A DNA stretch of 64,000 nucleotides from Klebsiella aerogenes (GCA_029027985.1 CP119076.1:3842422-3906421); one strand, 5' to 3'. Shown: positions 20,295 through 30,070, counted from the stretch's first letter. The notes: generated from the letters alone by a model not told the origin. Numbers and translations: made by a program.

Positions 20295-20885
20295 GGGAAC
20301 ATCCCCCCGGTGGCGCTGCGCTTACCGGGGCTACAGGTCGCGCCGCTGTTCGGGAACATCCCCCGGTGGCACTGCGCTTACCGGGGCTACAGGCCACGCC
20401 GCTGTTCGGGAACATCCCCCGGTGGCGCTGCGCTTACCGGGGCTACAGGCCACGCCGCTGTTCGGGAACATCCCCCGGTGGCGCTGCGCTTACCGGGGCT
20501 ACAGGCCACTCCGCTGTTCGGGAACATCCCCCGGTGGCGCTGGGCTACAGGTCGCGCCACTGTTCGGGAACATCCCCCGGTGGCGCTGCATTTACCGGGG
20601 CTACAGGCCACGCCGCTGTTCGGGAACATCCCCCGGTGGCGCTGCGCTTACCGGGGCTACAGGCCACGCCGCTGTTCGGGAACATCTCCGGTGGCGCTGC
20701 GCTTACCGGGGCTACAGGCCACGCCACTGTTCGGGAACATCCCCCGGTGGCGCTACGCTTACCGGGGCTACAGGTCGCGCCGCTGTTCGGGAACATCCCC
20801 CGGTGGCGCTGCATTTACCGGGGCTACAGGCCACGCCGCTGTTCGGGAACATCCCCCGGTGGCGCTGCGCTTACCGGGGCTACAA
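20295..20885. repeat. Tandem array of 11 REP-like units, about 56 bp each
   Basis: Units begin GGGAACATC at 20295, 20352, 20408, 20464, 20520, 20566, 20622, 20678, 20733, 20789 and 20845. Most are 56 bp; one is 57, one 55 and one 46 (an internal deletion). Each contains a hairpin that on the minus strand reads GTAGCCCCGGTAAGCG then CAGCGCCACCGGGG. Because 56 is not a multiple of 3 and stop codons are absent, long open frames run through it on both strands; these are not genes. It sits downstream of the PhnE genes and resembles BIME arrays. Confidence 0.93.
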
Positions 20886-20907
20886 ACTACATATCGGTGC
20901 TGAAAGG

Positions 20908-20943
20908 TAGCCCGGATAAGGCGCATCGCGCCGCTATCCGGGG
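20908..20943. repeat. Canonical REP (PU) element
   Basis: The sequence TAGCCCGGATAAGGCG, a short spacer and CGCCGCTATCCGGG form the imperfect palindrome typical of enterobacterial REP units. It lies directly after the 56-bp array, between the convergent phnE and HAD genes. Confidence 0.8.
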
Positions 20944-20965
20944 AAACGTTCCGTGGCAGCATCGT

Positions 20966-21631
20966 TTATCCCAGTCGCCACGCCAGTACCGGCCAGCCGT
21001 GTTGCGCGTTGGCCGCCGCCAGCTGCGGGCACGGGTTAACCAACCGCACGTGGTCTGCATGCAAGCACAACGGCAGATCGTTGATCGAATCGGTGTAGAA
21101 AGTCAGCGCGCCGTTATATTGCGGATGCGCCTCGCGCCACTGTGCCAGACGCGTCACTTTCCCCTGCTGATAGCTCGGCGTACCCGCAATCACGTCACTG
21201 TAGCCGCCATCCGCCATGACCACATCAATCCCCAGCGCCTGCTCAATACCCAACTCGGCCGCCACCGCTTGCACCAGCAGCGTCACCGAGGCGGAGATCA
21301 CCAGCATCTTCTCCCCCTGCGCCTGCAGGGTACGAATCACTTCCCACGCCTGCGGGTACACGCGCGGTAACACCTTTTCACGCACGAACCGCGCCACCAG
21401 CGCATCCACCTGCGCTTGCGGGATGCCAATCAACGGAGCCTGAATCAGCGCCACGTAGTCGGCAATATTCATTTCGCCGCGGTCGTAATCCGCCATCAGC
21501 ATCGCTTCGCGCGCCAGGTAATCCGGATCGCTGACCCAGCCTTCTCGCAGCATAAACTGGCTCCACAGCGTACTGCTGTCCCCTTTAATCAGGGTATTAT
21601 CCAGATCGAAAATCGTCAGAGCATTAGACAT
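20966..21631 (-). CDS. HAD-IB family phosphatase
   Basis: A soluble haloacid-dehalogenase phosphatase, 221 residues from the ATG at 21631. Motif I is FDLDNTLIKGDSS, with Asp nucleophiles at about residues 9 and 11; motif II is the Ser in LVISAS; motif III is the Lys in QQGKVTRL; motif IV is YTDSINDLPL. This order and the helical cap place it in subfamily IB with SerB and YfhB-like enzymes. It converges with the phosphonate operon. The physiological phosphate ester is unknown. A longer start at 21673 is less likely. Confidence 0.8.
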   Translation of the reverse strand: MSNALTIFDLDNTLIKGDSSTLWSQFMLREGWVSDPDYLAREAMLMADYDRGEMNIADYVALIQAPLIGIPQAQVDALVARFVREKVLPRVYPQAWEVIRTLQAQGEKMLVISASVTLLVQAVAAELGIEQALGIDVVMADGGYSDVIAGTPSYQQGKVTRLAQWREAHPQYNGALTFYTDSINDLPLCLHADHVRLVNPCPQLAAANAQHGWPVLAWRLG

Positions 21632-21734
21632 CGGTAATTTTCCATAATCAGCAACATAAGCCCGCGAGAGCATGCGTAAGGAAGATGACAGGAGAATGAC
21701 CCGGGAGCGGCTTTTTACCGCTCCCGGGTCACAG

Positions 21735-22604
21735 CTACGCGACGCTCGCTTTAGGCGCGCGGAAGACCAGCATAATGCCGCCCAGGATCGCCAGCATGCC
21801 GATCATCGCCGCCCACGGCAGGCGATTGCCAAGCAACAGATAATCAAGCAGCGCGGTGATCACCGGCACCAGGTAAAACAGGCTGGTAACGTTGACGATA
21901 TTACCCGCGCTCAGCAGCCGGTACAGCAGCAGTTGCGCCACCACTGAGATGAGCAAACCGAGGAACAGTACCGGAATAATGAAACCGACGTTGAACTCAA
22001 GATGGAAGCCGCTCACCGGCGCCATCACCAGACACAGCAGCAGGCTGACAACATATTGCAGCGGCAGCACGTCCACCGGCGCCTGGCGGCTGCGTTTTTG
22101 CAGGATCGCGCCAAATGTCATCAGCAGCAGCGCCGCCAGCGCAAACAGCATACCGCTTATCGCCATCTGCGATGCCGCGAGGCTACGCCACACCAGCAGG
22201 ATCAGCCCCGCCAGCGCGATCAGCAACCCCAGCAGCCGCCGCCCCTGCAGGCGCCGTTCCACCACGCAGAGCGTCAGGATCGGTTGAATTCCCATGATGG
22301 TGGCAATCAGCCCCGGCGTCACGCCATTGGCCATCGCTTCAAAGTAGCAGACGGAATAACCGCCGATCAGCATAAAGCCGGTCGCCGCCACCTGCCGCCG
22401 GGTGCCTGGCGCCGGTAGCCAGCGCTTACGCCACAGCATGAAAGGAAGCAGCGCGGCCAGCGCGACCAGAAAGCGGACGATTAATAACGCCATCGGCGAA
22501 GCGTGGTCTAATCCCCAGCGGGTAAAAATCGCCGCGCTGCCCCACAGCAGAACAAAAATAGCCGTTGCCGCCTGTGAGGCCAGCAATGCATAACGAGAGT
22601 GCAT
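21735..22604 (-). CDS. EamA/DMT-family transporter
   Basis: A drug/metabolite transporter superfamily protein, 289 residues with about ten hydrophobic helices arranged as two EamA repeats (roughly residues 10-145 and 160-285). The first repeat shows WGSAAIFTRWGLDHASPMAL, the usual early EamA pattern, and the second ends LLLGNRLPWAAMIGMLAILG. Members export metabolites or amino acids; the substrate cannot be told. It lies alone between the HAD gene and the TauE/SafE gene, all on the minus strand but with gaps large enough for separate promoters. Confidence 0.82.
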   Translation of the reverse strand: MHSRYALLASQAATAIFVLLWGSAAIFTRWGLDHASPMALLIVRFLVALAALLPFMLWRKRWLPAPGTRRQVAATGFMLIGGYSVCYFEAMANGVTPGLIATIMGIQPILTLCVVERRLQGRRLLGLLIALAGLILLVWRSLAASQMAISGMLFALAALLLMTFGAILQKRSRQAPVDVLPLQYVVSLLLCLVMAPVSGFHLEFNVGFIIPVLFLGLLISVVAQLLLYRLLSAGNIVNVTSLFYLVPVITALLDYLLLGNRLPWAAMIGMLAILGGIMLVFRAPKASVA

Positions 22605-22883
22605 AAAGACTCCAGATTTCTGAATTTAAACAATGGAATAGCCGTTAGTTTGACGACTATCGACAATGGCGGAGCTTAAACTCCGGACACAACCACGTCA
22701 GAAATCGGAGGCGGAGGACAGGTACAGGAAAACAGACGACGACGCAGCGACGCCACTCGCCCTGCCAGAAGATCGGCACGGGAGAAATGTGGTCCTGAGA
22801 GTACATGGGTCATCATCGGTCGCCCTGTTGAAAGAAGTTTATGCACACTAGCATGCCCAACATTCTGTTTACAATACTCAATT

Positions 22884-23690
22884 TCAGGCTGTCCCGCCGA
22901 CGCCCATCGCCAACAGAACCAGTAGCAATAAGAGTGGATAGATCCGCGCATGCCAGCGATCTGGCCATTTCGCCAGCCAGCGCGACGCCGCACGCAGCCC
23001 CAGCCAGCTCCCGGCCACCAGCAACCCGGCCGCCAGCCACCAAATATTGCCGATAAAGCCGGACGGCAGCGCCACGGGTGACGTCATCAGCAGCCACGTT
23101 AAAGAAGCGGTCGCCGCCAGCGGCAGCGTCAGCAAATTGGCCATTGCTGCGGCTTGCGCCATCGTCGCGCCGCGGCGGCGCATCAGCGGCACGGTCATCA
23201 CGCTGCCGCCAACGCCGAGGAATGCCGCAATCAGGCCAATCCCCCCGCCGAGGGTAAACTCTTGCCCCACGTTCGCCTGCGCACGCCGTGATGGCGGCGC
23301 CATAAAACCGGGACGGAGATAGCAATCCGCAATGGTCGCTGCCAGATAGAAGATAAACAGCCAGCGGATCCACTCGCCGTTGACCCGCAGCGCCAGCGCC
23401 GCGCCAACGATGCCGCCAATGGCAATCCCGGCGAGTATCGGCAGCAGAGGACGCCAGTTGACCGTCCCGGCAAGCAGATGCCGCCCACTGGCCAGTAGCG
23501 AAGTACACAGCATCACCAGCGCTGAGGTCGCCACCGCGATTTGCATCGCCTGCCCGCCCACATCGCTCGCCGCCCACTGATGGCTCAGCAACAGGTAAAG
23601 CAACGGCACGGTGACAAAACCGCCGCCGAAACCGAACAGCCAGGTGGTCACCCCGGATAGCAACCCACACGCAAAAAGTCCGTAAATCAT
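22884..23690 (-). CDS. TauE/SafE-family sulfite exporter-like membrane protein
   Basis: A membrane protein of 268 residues with about eight hydrophobic segments, of the TauE/SafE family (proposed exporters of sulfite, sulfoacetate and related anions). The N-terminal GLLSGVTTWLFGFGGGFVTV and the repeat in the second half (LIAAFLGVGGSVMTVPLMRR) are the two diagnostic motifs. The ATG at 23690 is preferred because GGAGG lies 8 nt upstream; an ATG at 23705 is in frame but lacks a ribosome site. It is divergent from the AraC-type regulator, which may control it. Confidence 0.82.
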   Translation of the reverse strand: MIYGLFACGLLSGVTTWLFGFGGGFVTVPLLYLLLSHQWAASDVGGQAMQIAVATSALVMLCTSLLASGRHLLAGTVNWRPLLPILAGIAIGGIVGAALALRVNGEWIRWLFIFYLAATIADCYLRPGFMAPPSRRAQANVGQEFTLGGGIGLIAAFLGVGGSVMTVPLMRRRGATMAQAAAMANLLTLPLAATASLTWLLMTSPVALPSGFIGNIWWLAAGLLVAGSWLGLRAASRWLAKWPDRWHARIYPLLLLLVLLAMGVGGTA

Positions 23691-23791
23691 CTGCCATTCC
23701 TCCATTCAGAGAGGTAACGATATAGAATAGTGAAATGGCTGACTTACGATTAAAGGCCAATTTCTTACGATTTTCAGCCAGGAGGCAGCAG

Positions 23792-24577
23792 GTGCGTAAT
23801 ATTGCGATTAACGAAGTCGATCATCTTCCACGCCGGGTGTTGGGTTTGGGTAGCGACTACCCGCCAGACACGCTTTTGCCGCGCCACCACCACCGGCGGG
23901 CGCAGTTTCTGTATGCGATGAACGGGTTAATGAAAGTAGAAACCGATGATGGACAGTGGCTGGTGCCGCCGTTCAGCGGCGTGTGGATCCCGGCGACCAA
24001 GCCGCACCGCGTGTGGATGCCGGGCGTCAGCACCCATAGTCTGTATATTGAGCCACAGGATGCGCCGCGCGACAGCCCGCGCTGCGAAGTACTACAGGTT
24101 TCACCGCTGCTGCATCAGCTCCTGCTAGCCGCCTGCCAGCTGCCCCTACTGTATGAAGAGCATGGCCATGATGCGGCGCTAATTGCGTTACTGATGCTGG
24201 AACTTAAAGCCGCCTCGCCGCTGCCCATGTTCACCCCATTGCCGCAACATCCTCATCTGGCAGAACTGTGCAGCGCCTTTTTACGCCAGCCGGATATTCA
24301 CAGTACGCCGGAACAGTGGGCGAAAGAGAGCAATAAAAGCCTGCGTACCTTCAACCGGCACTTTCTGCAGGAGACTGGGATGGCGTTTCGCGACTGGCGT
24401 AATAAAGCCTGCCTGATGTACGCCCTCACCGCTCTGCGCGAAGGCCGCAGCATTACCGATGTGGCGCTGAGTCTGGGTTATGAATATCCGGCGGCCTTTA
24501 CCGCGATGTTTCGTAAAACGATGGGTTATGCGCCGGCAACGTTTATCCGCCGTCTTAAAGAAGGCCATCTTAAATAA
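23792..24577 (+). CDS. AraC-family transcriptional regulator (cupin plus HTH)
   Basis: A regulator of 261 residues starting at a GTG with GGAGG about 6 nt upstream; a frame open from 23735 lacks a ribosome site. The N-terminal half is cupin-like with a histidine-rich strand (LPRHHHRRAQFLYAMNG), and the C-terminal half (from about 160) holds two HTH motifs, the second reading SITDVALSLGYEYPAAFTAM followed by FRKTMGYAP, the AraC signature. The layout is close to the NimR (YeaM) group. It is divergent from the TauE/SafE gene, so control of that exporter is likely but unproven. Confidence 0.85.
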   Translation: MRNIAINEVDHLPRRVLGLGSDYPPDTLLPRHHHRRAQFLYAMNGLMKVETDDGQWLVPPFSGVWIPATKPHRVWMPGVSTHSLYIEPQDAPRDSPRCEVLQVSPLLHQLLLAACQLPLLYEEHGHDAALIALLMLELKAASPLPMFTPLPQHPHLAELCSAFLRQPDIHSTPEQWAKESNKSLRTFNRHFLQETGMAFRDWRNKACLMYALTALREGRSITDVALSLGYEYPAAFTAMFRKTMGYAPATFIRRLKEGHLK

Positions 24578-24815
24578 GCGCCAGGCAAATAAGAATATAC
24601 TGATTCAGAGTTGTTATATTTTGATTTATGTAGCAATAATTTATTAATAAACAAGATACTCAGCACAGACTTCTTTTACATCTTGCGCATTTCGTTACTC
24701 GCGAATTGATGACTTTTGTGCGTAAGTTTTCGTAAATTTTGAGTTTAATCATTCTGACGTTTCAGTGAATACGTTATAAAAGGCGACGGCCGATCCCTAA
24801 CATGAAAATAACGAT

Positions 24816-25382
24816 ATGAAGCCCAGACTCTCCCATGCTTTATTGTTGGTTCCTTTATTGATTTTGGCAGGATGTTCATCTTCACCGAAAAAACCGCCCA
24901 CGGCGGTGGCGCAACATCACTATGAGCCGATCGACGGCGGCTCCGACGACCTCATCCCGGTACTGGCCGCTTTGCACGACCAGATGCACACCTGGGACGG
25001 CACCCCCTATGAATGGGGTGGTACCGACCAGAGCGGCGTAGACTGCTCTGGCTTTGTCTGGCGCACGTTGAAGGACCGTTTCAACCTGCCAATGGACCGT
25101 GTGACCACCGGCGATCTCCTGCATATGGGCGTGCGCGTCAACAAACAGCAGCTGCGCCCTGGCGATTTAGTCTTCTTCCGGATCCACGGCGGTATGCACG
25201 TGGGTTTCTACGATACCGACCACAATTTCCTACACGCTTCCGCCAGCCAGGGCGTGATGCGTTCGTCATTGGATAATCCGTACTGGAATCGCGTATTTTA
25301 TCAGGCGCGCCGATTGCCGAAAGAATATAACGCGCAGATAACGATGAACGATGACAATCTGCATCTGGCGAAAAATCGCTAA
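24816..25382 (+). CDS. NlpC/P60-family lipoprotein, cell-wall peptidase
   Basis: A lipoprotein peptidase of 188 residues probably anchored in an envelope membrane and cutting peptidoglycan peptides. The lipobox is LILAGCSSS with the lipidated Cys at about residue 20. The NlpC/P60 (C40) catalytic residues are visible: Cys in GVDCSGFVWR, His in GGMHVGFYDT, and a third polar residue in NFLHASASQG. The E. coli counterpart in this region would be YafL, but identity is not certain. It converges with phoE across a terminator. The 240 bp before it, AT-rich, should hold the promoter. Confidence 0.83.
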   Translation: MKPRLSHALLLVPLLILAGCSSSPKKPPTAVAQHHYEPIDGGSDDLIPVLAALHDQMHTWDGTPYEWGGTDQSGVDCSGFVWRTLKDRFNLPMDRVTTGDLLHMGVRVNKQQLRPGDLVFFRIHGGMHVGFYDTDHNFLHASASQGVMRSSLDNPYWNRVFYQARRLPKEYNAQITMNDDNLHLAKNR

Positions 25383-25395
25383 TCGCCAATAAATA

Positions 25396-25430
25396 AAAAC
25401 CGCGACGCTCAGGCCGCGGTTTTCTTTTTC
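25396..25430 (+). terminator. Rho-independent terminator after the NlpC/P60 gene
   Basis: AAAACCGCG and CGCGGTTTT form the arms around a 10-nt loop, followed by CTTTTTC. It lies between the convergent NlpC/P60 gene and phoE and could act in both directions. Confidence 0.8.
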
Positions 25431-25446
25431 TGAGCACTCAGCGTTA

Positions 25447-26499
25447 TTAGAACTGATAGGTCATACCCAGCGCGACGATGTCGTCATCGTTGATACCGAG
25501 TTTATTATCGCTCTTCAGCTGGTTGATTTTGTAATCGACGAAGGCGTTCATGTTTTTGTTGAAGTAGTAGGTCAGGCCGAGATCAATATAGTTGACCAGA
25601 TCTTCGCTACCGATGCCTTCAATATCTTTGCCTTTCGACAGCACATAGCCCAGAGACGGACGCAGACCGAAATCGAACTGGTACTGCGCGACCGCTTCAA
25701 AGTTCTGCGCTTTATTAGCAAAACCGCCGCTGATCGGGGTCATCTTGCGGGTTTCGGAGTACATCGTCGCCAGATAGATATTGTTGGCGTCATACTTCAG
25801 GCCGGTCGCCCAGGCTTCCGCTTTCGAACCCTGGCCGCGAGCCAGCAGGTTCTGATCGTTGGTACGGTCAGAGCTGGTATAAGCTGCGCTGACGGCGAAA
25901 TCGCTGCCGCCGAAGTCATAGCTTAAAGAGGTACCAAAGCCGTCGCCGTTCTGTTTCTTCGCGTCGCGGCCTTCGTTTTTACCCTGATACTGCAGGGTCA
26001 TACCCAGACCATCCACCAGGCCGAAGAAGTCGGTATTGCGATAAGTCGCGAGGCCACTGGCGCGTTTGGTCATGAAGTTATCGGTCTGCGCGGAAGAGTC
26101 GCCGCCGAATTCCGGGAACATATCGGTCCAGGCTTCAACATCGTACAGCGCGCCAAGGCTACGGCCGTAGTCGAATGAACCAAAGTCTTTTAACTTCACG
26201 CCAGCAAACGCCAGACGGGTTTTCTGCGAGGAGTCGCTTTCGGTTTTGTTGCCGGAGAACTCAGATTCCCAGCGGCCATAACCGGTCAGTTGATCGTTGA
26301 TCTGCGTTTCGCCTTTGATACCAAAACGAACGTAGGTCTGGTCGCCATCCTTGCTGTCGTAATCGCTGAAGTAGTGCATCGCACGGACTTTGCCGTACAC
26401 GTCCAGCTTATTACCATCTTTATTGTAAACTTCCGCTGCCTGTGTAGCCGTAGAAGCAACAACACCCATCATCATTAATGCCAGTGAACGCTTTTTCAT
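25447..26499 (-). CDS. phoE: Phosphoporin PhoE
   Basis: An outer-membrane trimeric porin of the OmpC/OmpF/PhoE group, anion-preferring and made under phosphate starvation. It has 350 residues with a 21-residue signal peptide ending [20 protein letters not shown], a loop-3 PEFGGDSS motif that constricts the pore, and a C-terminal Phe (GMTYQF) needed for barrel assembly. Position next to and divergent from proB identifies it as phoE rather than ompC or ompF. A Pho-box-like site lies upstream. Confidence 0.95.
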   Translation of the reverse strand: MKKRSLALMMMGVVASTATQAAEVYNKDGNKLDVYGKVRAMHYFSDYDSKDGDQTYVRFGIKGETQINDQLTGYGRWESEFSGNKTESDSSQKTRLAFAGVKLKDFGSFDYGRSLGALYDVEAWTDMFPEFGGDSSAQTDNFMTKRASGLATYRNTDFFGLVDGLGMTLQYQGKNEGRDAKKQNGDGFGTSLSYDFGGSDFAVSAAYTSSDRTNDQNLLARGQGSKAEAWATGLKYDANNIYLATMYSETRKMTPISGGFANKAQNFEAVAQYQFDFGLRPSLGYVLSKGKDIEGIGSEDLVNYIDLGLTYYFNKNMNAFVDYKINQLKSDNKLGINDDDIVALGMTYQF

Positions 26500-26585
26500 T
26501 ATGTGGTCCTGGTGATTTATTTATACGCGCTAATCAATTCCGGGCGAAGCCCTGTGAAAAACAGGAGGTTTTTTAACGCTGCAGT

Positions 26586-26603
26586 ATTAAAAATTTATGA
26601 CAA
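26586..26603 (-). promoter_or_regulatory. Candidate Pho box for phoE
   Basis: On the minus strand TTGTCAT-AAAT-TTTTAAT matches CTGTCAT-N4-CTGTCAY at 10 of 14 positions, 87 bp before the phoE ATG. A second similar element in the opposite orientation (26641-26658, 11 of 14) lies nearby. PhoB control of phoE is established in E. coli; the exact site here is inferred. Confidence 0.45.
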
Positions 26604-26787
26604 AATGGAACTTTTTATAAAAAAGAGTGTTTAAATGTTTCCATCATAAATTTGTCACCTTCCCTACGCAGAATGCCCGATCCGCGCAATAAAATGGCTT
26701 GACCAATACGCCAGGAGTTGGCAATCGGCCTCACTCCTGTTACAACATCAGCTCGATCTCGATATTCCTTTTGAACGGCAGAAAATC

Positions 26788-27891
26788 ATGAGTGATAGCC
26801 AGACGCTGGTGGTAAAACTGGGCACCAGTGTTTTAACGGGCGGATCCCGCCGCCTGAACCGCGCCCATATCGTTGAGTTAGTGCGCCAGTGCGCGCAGCT
26901 GCACGCGATGGGGCACCGCATTGTGATTGTGACTTCCGGGGCGATTGCCGCCGGGCGTGAACACCTCGGCTACCCTGAACTGCCCGCCACCATTGCCTCG
27001 AAACAGCTGCTGGCGGCAGTCGGCCAAAGCCGTCTTATCCAGCTGTGGGAACAGCTCTTCTCTATTTACGGCATTCACGTCGGCCAGATGCTGCTGACCC
27101 GCGCCGATATGGAAGATCGCGAGCGCTTCCTGAACGCCCGCGATACCCTGCGTGCGCTGCTGGATAACAACATTGTGCCGGTTATCAATGAGAATGACGC
27201 CGTCGCCACCGCTGAAATCAAAGTCGGCGATAACGACAACCTTTCCGCGCTGGCGGCGATCCTCGCGGGTGCCGATAAGCTGCTGCTGCTGACCGATCAG
27301 CCAGGCCTCTTTACCGCTGACCCACGCAACAACCCGCAAGCCGAGTTGATTAAAGATGTCTACGGCATCGACGACGCGTTACGCGCCATTGCCGGCGATA
27401 GCGTATCCGGCCTCGGCACCGGCGGTATGGGCACCAAACTGCAGGCGGCGGACGTGGCCTGCCGCGCGGGTATCGATACCATTATCGCCGCCGGTAACCG
27501 CCCGGACGTTATCGGCCACGCGATGGAAGGTCTGCCGGTCGGCACCTGCTTCCACGCCCAGCAATCGCCGCTGGAGAACCGCAAACGCTGGATCTTCGGC
27601 GCGCCGCCGGCCGGTGAAATCACCGTCGACGCGGGCGCGACTCAGGCTATTCTGGAAAGAGGAAGCTCATTGCTGCCAAAAGGTATCAAAACCGTCAGCG
27701 GTAATTTCTCCCGCGGCGAAGTTATCCGTATCCGCAGTAGCGAAGGCCGCGATATCGCCCATGGCGTCAGCCGCTATAACAGCGATGCCCTGCGCCTTAT
27801 CGCCGGACAGCACTCGCAACAAATCGATGCCATCCTCGGCTATGAATACGGCCCGGTGGCCGTCCATCGTGACGATATGATCACCCGTTAA
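26788..27891 (+). CDS. proB: Glutamate 5-kinase ProB
   Basis: The first enzyme of proline synthesis: it phosphorylates glutamate to gamma-glutamyl phosphate and is feedback-inhibited by proline. It has 367 residues, exactly the E. coli length. An N-terminal amino-acid-kinase domain ([12 protein letters not shown] at 8-19; [27 protein letters not shown]) is followed by a C-terminal PUA domain from about residue 275. proA starts 10 bp after the stop, so the two form one operon. The gene is divergent from phoE. Confidence 0.97.
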   Translation: MSDSQTLVVKLGTSVLTGGSRRLNRAHIVELVRQCAQLHAMGHRIVIVTSGAIAAGREHLGYPELPATIASKQLLAAVGQSRLIQLWEQLFSIYGIHVGQMLLTRADMEDRERFLNARDTLRALLDNNIVPVINENDAVATAEIKVGDNDNLSALAAILAGADKLLLLTDQPGLFTADPRNNPQAELIKDVYGIDDALRAIAGDSVSGLGTGGMGTKLQAADVACRAGIDTIIAAGNRPDVIGHAMEGLPVGTCFHAQQSPLENRKRWIFGAPPAGEITVDAGATQAILERGSSLLPKGIKTVSGNFSRGEVIRIRSSEGRDIAHGVSRYNSDALRLIAGQHSQQIDAILGYEYGPVAVHRDDMITR

Positions 27892-27901
27892 GGAGCTGAA
27901 A

Positions 27902-29155
27902 ATGCTGGAACAAATGGGCATTGCGGCCAAAGCGGCCTCTTACCAACTCGCGCTGCTCTCCAGCCGCGAGAAAAACCAGGTTCTGAATAAGATTGCGGAT
28001 TATCTGCAAGCGCAAACCGAGGATATTCTGCGCGCCAATGCCGAGGATCTGACGGAAGCCCGCGCCAATGGCCTGAGCGAAGCGATGCTCGACCGTCTGG
28101 CGCTGACGCCAGAACGGCTGCGCGGCATTGCCGACGATGTACGCCAGGTGTGCAGCCTGGCGGATCCGGTCGGCCAGGTGATCGATGGCGGCCTGCTGGA
28201 TAGCGGCCTGCGTATCGAACGCCGTCGCGTCCCATTAGGCGTGATCGGGGTGATTTATGAAGCGCGTCCGAATGTCACCCTCGACGTCGCCTCGTTGTGC
28301 CTGAAGACCGGCAATGCGGCGATCCTGCGCGGCGGTAAAGAGACCTGGCGCACCAACGCCGCGACGGTGAAAGTGATTCAGCAGGCGCTGCAGGAGTGCG
28401 GCCTGCCAGCCGCGGCCGTGCAGGCCATCGAAAGCCCGGATCGCGCGCTGGTTGGCGAGATGCTGAAGATGGATAAATACATCGATATGCTGATCCCACG
28501 CGGCGGCGCAGGTTTGCATAAGCTGTGCCGCGAGCAGTCGACGATCCCGGTGATCACCGGCGGTATCGGCGTGTGTCATATTTTTGTCGACGACTCGGCC
28601 GAGATCGAACCGGCGCTGAAGATCATCGTTAACGCCAAAACCCAGCGCCCGAGTACCTGCAACACCACCGAAACGCTGCTGGTACACCGCAATATCGCCG
28701 ACACCTTCCTGCCTGCGCTGAGCAAACAGATGGCGGAGAGCGGCGTAACTCTGCACGCCGACCCAACCGCCCTACCCGTGCTGCAAAACGGCCCGGCGAA
28801 GGTTGAACCGGTAAAAGCGGAGCAGTATGACGATGAGTACCTGTCGCTGGATCTGAATGTTAAAATCGTAGCCGATCTCGATGAAGCGATTGCTCATATT
28901 CGCGAGCACGGCACCCAGCATTCCGATGCCATTCTGACGCGTACCCTGAGCCACGCGAACCGCTTTATCAACGAAGTGGACTCATCTGCGGTATACGTTA
29001 ACGCCTCTACCCGCTTCACCGACGGCGGCCAGTTCGGCCTCGGCGCAGAAGTCGCGGTCAGCACCCAGAAGCTGCATGCCCGCGGCCCGATGGGCCTGGA
29101 GGCGCTGACGACCTATAAGTGGGTTGGCTTCGGCGACGATACCATTCGTGCTTAA
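27902..29155 (+). CDS. proA: Gamma-glutamyl phosphate reductase ProA
   Basis: The second enzyme of proline synthesis: it reduces gamma-glutamyl phosphate to glutamate semialdehyde with NADPH. It has 417 residues, the E. coli length. The aldehyde-dehydrogenase-like fold is shown by [20 protein letters not shown], the [11 protein letters not shown] loop and the catalytic-cysteine segment [12 protein letters not shown]. It follows proB by 10 bp, with a GGAG ribosome site between. A long hairpin follows the stop and then thrW, the integration site of the island. Confidence 0.97.
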   Translation: MLEQMGIAAKAASYQLALLSSREKNQVLNKIADYLQAQTEDILRANAEDLTEARANGLSEAMLDRLALTPERLRGIADDVRQVCSLADPVGQVIDGGLLDSGLRIERRRVPLGVIGVIYEARPNVTLDVASLCLKTGNAAILRGGKETWRTNAATVKVIQQALQECGLPAAAVQAIESPDRALVGEMLKMDKYIDMLIPRGGAGLHKLCREQSTIPVITGGIGVCHIFVDDSAEIEPALKIIVNAKTQRPSTCNTTETLLVHRNIADTFLPALSKQMAESGVTLHADPTALPVLQNGPAKVEPVKAEQYDDEYLSLDLNVKIVADLDEAIAHIREHGTQHSDAILTRTLSHANRFINEVDSSAVYVNASTRFTDGGQFGLGAEVAVSTQKLHARGPMGLEALTTYKWVGFGDDTIRA

Positions 29156-29157
29156 CG

Positions 29158-29220
29158 CTAAGCGGGTGATGCAAAAGTAGCCGTTTGATTCGAAAGGGCA
29201 TTGACGCATCACTCACTTAG
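29158..29220 (+). terminator. Long hairpin after proA
   Basis: CTAAGCGGGTGATGC (29158-29172) pairs with GCATCACTCACTTAG (29206-29220) at 13 of 15 positions, followed by TTTTAA. It probably ends the proBA transcript before thrW. Confidence 0.55.
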
Positions 29221-29269
29221 TTTTAACCTTCTACCCCGTGCTTCACACAGGTGAAGACGTCCTTTCAGG

Positions 29270-29345
29270 GCCGATATAGCTCAGTTGGTAGAGCAGCGCA
29301 TTCGTAATGCGAAGGTCGTAGGTTCGACTCCTATTATCGGCATCA
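29270..29345 (+). tRNA. thrW: tRNA-Thr(CGU), thrW
   Basis: The 73-nt body folds as a standard cloverleaf: acceptor GCCGATA pairing with TATCGGC, anticodon loop TTCGTAA with anticodon CGT, and T-arm GTAGGTTCGACTCCTAT. The position after proA is that of thrW in E. coli, a known integration hot spot. The bases after the discriminator A are TCA instead of the usual encoded CCA, so the last bases come from the inserted element or the tRNA relies on CCA repair. The 3' 22 bp are repeated at 43495-43516. Confidence 0.95.
29321..29342 (+). other. attL: left attachment repeat (3' end of thrW)
   Basis: The 22 bp from the T-loop through the discriminator base of thrW are identical to the copy at 43495-43516. 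Integration into a tRNA 3' end that restores the gene is the normal behaviour of tyrosine integrases. Confidence 0.88.
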
Positions 29346-29348
29346 ACA

Positions 29349-30070
29349 CAACAAATCCCATTAAAAACAATAACTTAAAGAGGTTTTTGCTCTTAAGCTA
29401 CGATCTTCTTTTAAGGGATTCTTTGACCAACAGTTGCCGCTATGGTTAACAGTGGCTATTCAGGGATGTTAGCACGTAGCGGCCTGTAGTTGTAAAGCTC
29501 GAACAGGTATAAAGCGTGAACGGGGCCGATGCTCGGTGAACCATTGGTTCATTCGATAATTTTTATCGTAGGGTTGTAACCTGCTTATTATCGAACCGGA
29601 TAACAGTCCACATGAACCGCTATCAACTCGAAGCTGATGACGCTGCCAACGTCTTTAATCAATCCCGCAACTTTTAACCGTTCCACACTTAGCGCGGTGT
29701 CCCGTAACAGCCTGTCGTGATGACACGCCACGGATAAACGAGCAAATGATGGGAATCCTAACTAGTCCGGGAAAGGGGCTGGCTCTCTCGTGGTGTTCAC
29801 CGTGCCATAAACTAACGGTACTCGATAAGAGAACGGTTAACTGACAAACACCCCTGATGATGCGCCCACGGCGCTTTTATAGTGTCCCATCACGGCGCTT
29901 TATGGCTGCTATTGTCTGAAATCAGGGAGAAGACTTATAGACGCTATCTTAGGTGATATTTTCATTTTTTTGTGATGAACGAGAGCTGTAGATCGATAGC
30001 AAGATAAGCAAATACTATGATAAAGAGGTAGTGGGAAACTATCGGCGATAGTGAATCTTATCGAGGGGAT
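29349..30070. other. Left end of island, no gene seen
   Basis: No convincing coding frame. An imperfect palindrome has arms TTCGATAAT (29552-29560) and ATTATCGAA (29587-29595) around an inner GGTT/AACC pair. A direct repeat CACGGCGCTTTTAT / CACGGCGCTTTATG occurs at 29867 and 29891. These may be recombinase or regulator sites; a small RNA is possible but not shown. Confidence 0.5.

Noticed and set aside
20295..20885. CRISPR array
   Set aside because: The units are directly tandem with near-identical sequence throughout; there are no unique spacers and no cas genes. The same holds for 47154-47863.
20310..21370. Long open frames of 130-334 codons through the 20-kb repeat array on both strands
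   Set aside because: They arise because the 56-bp unit has no stop codons in several frames and its length is not a multiple of 3; they lack ribosome sites, and their peptide repeats are translations of the REP hairpin.
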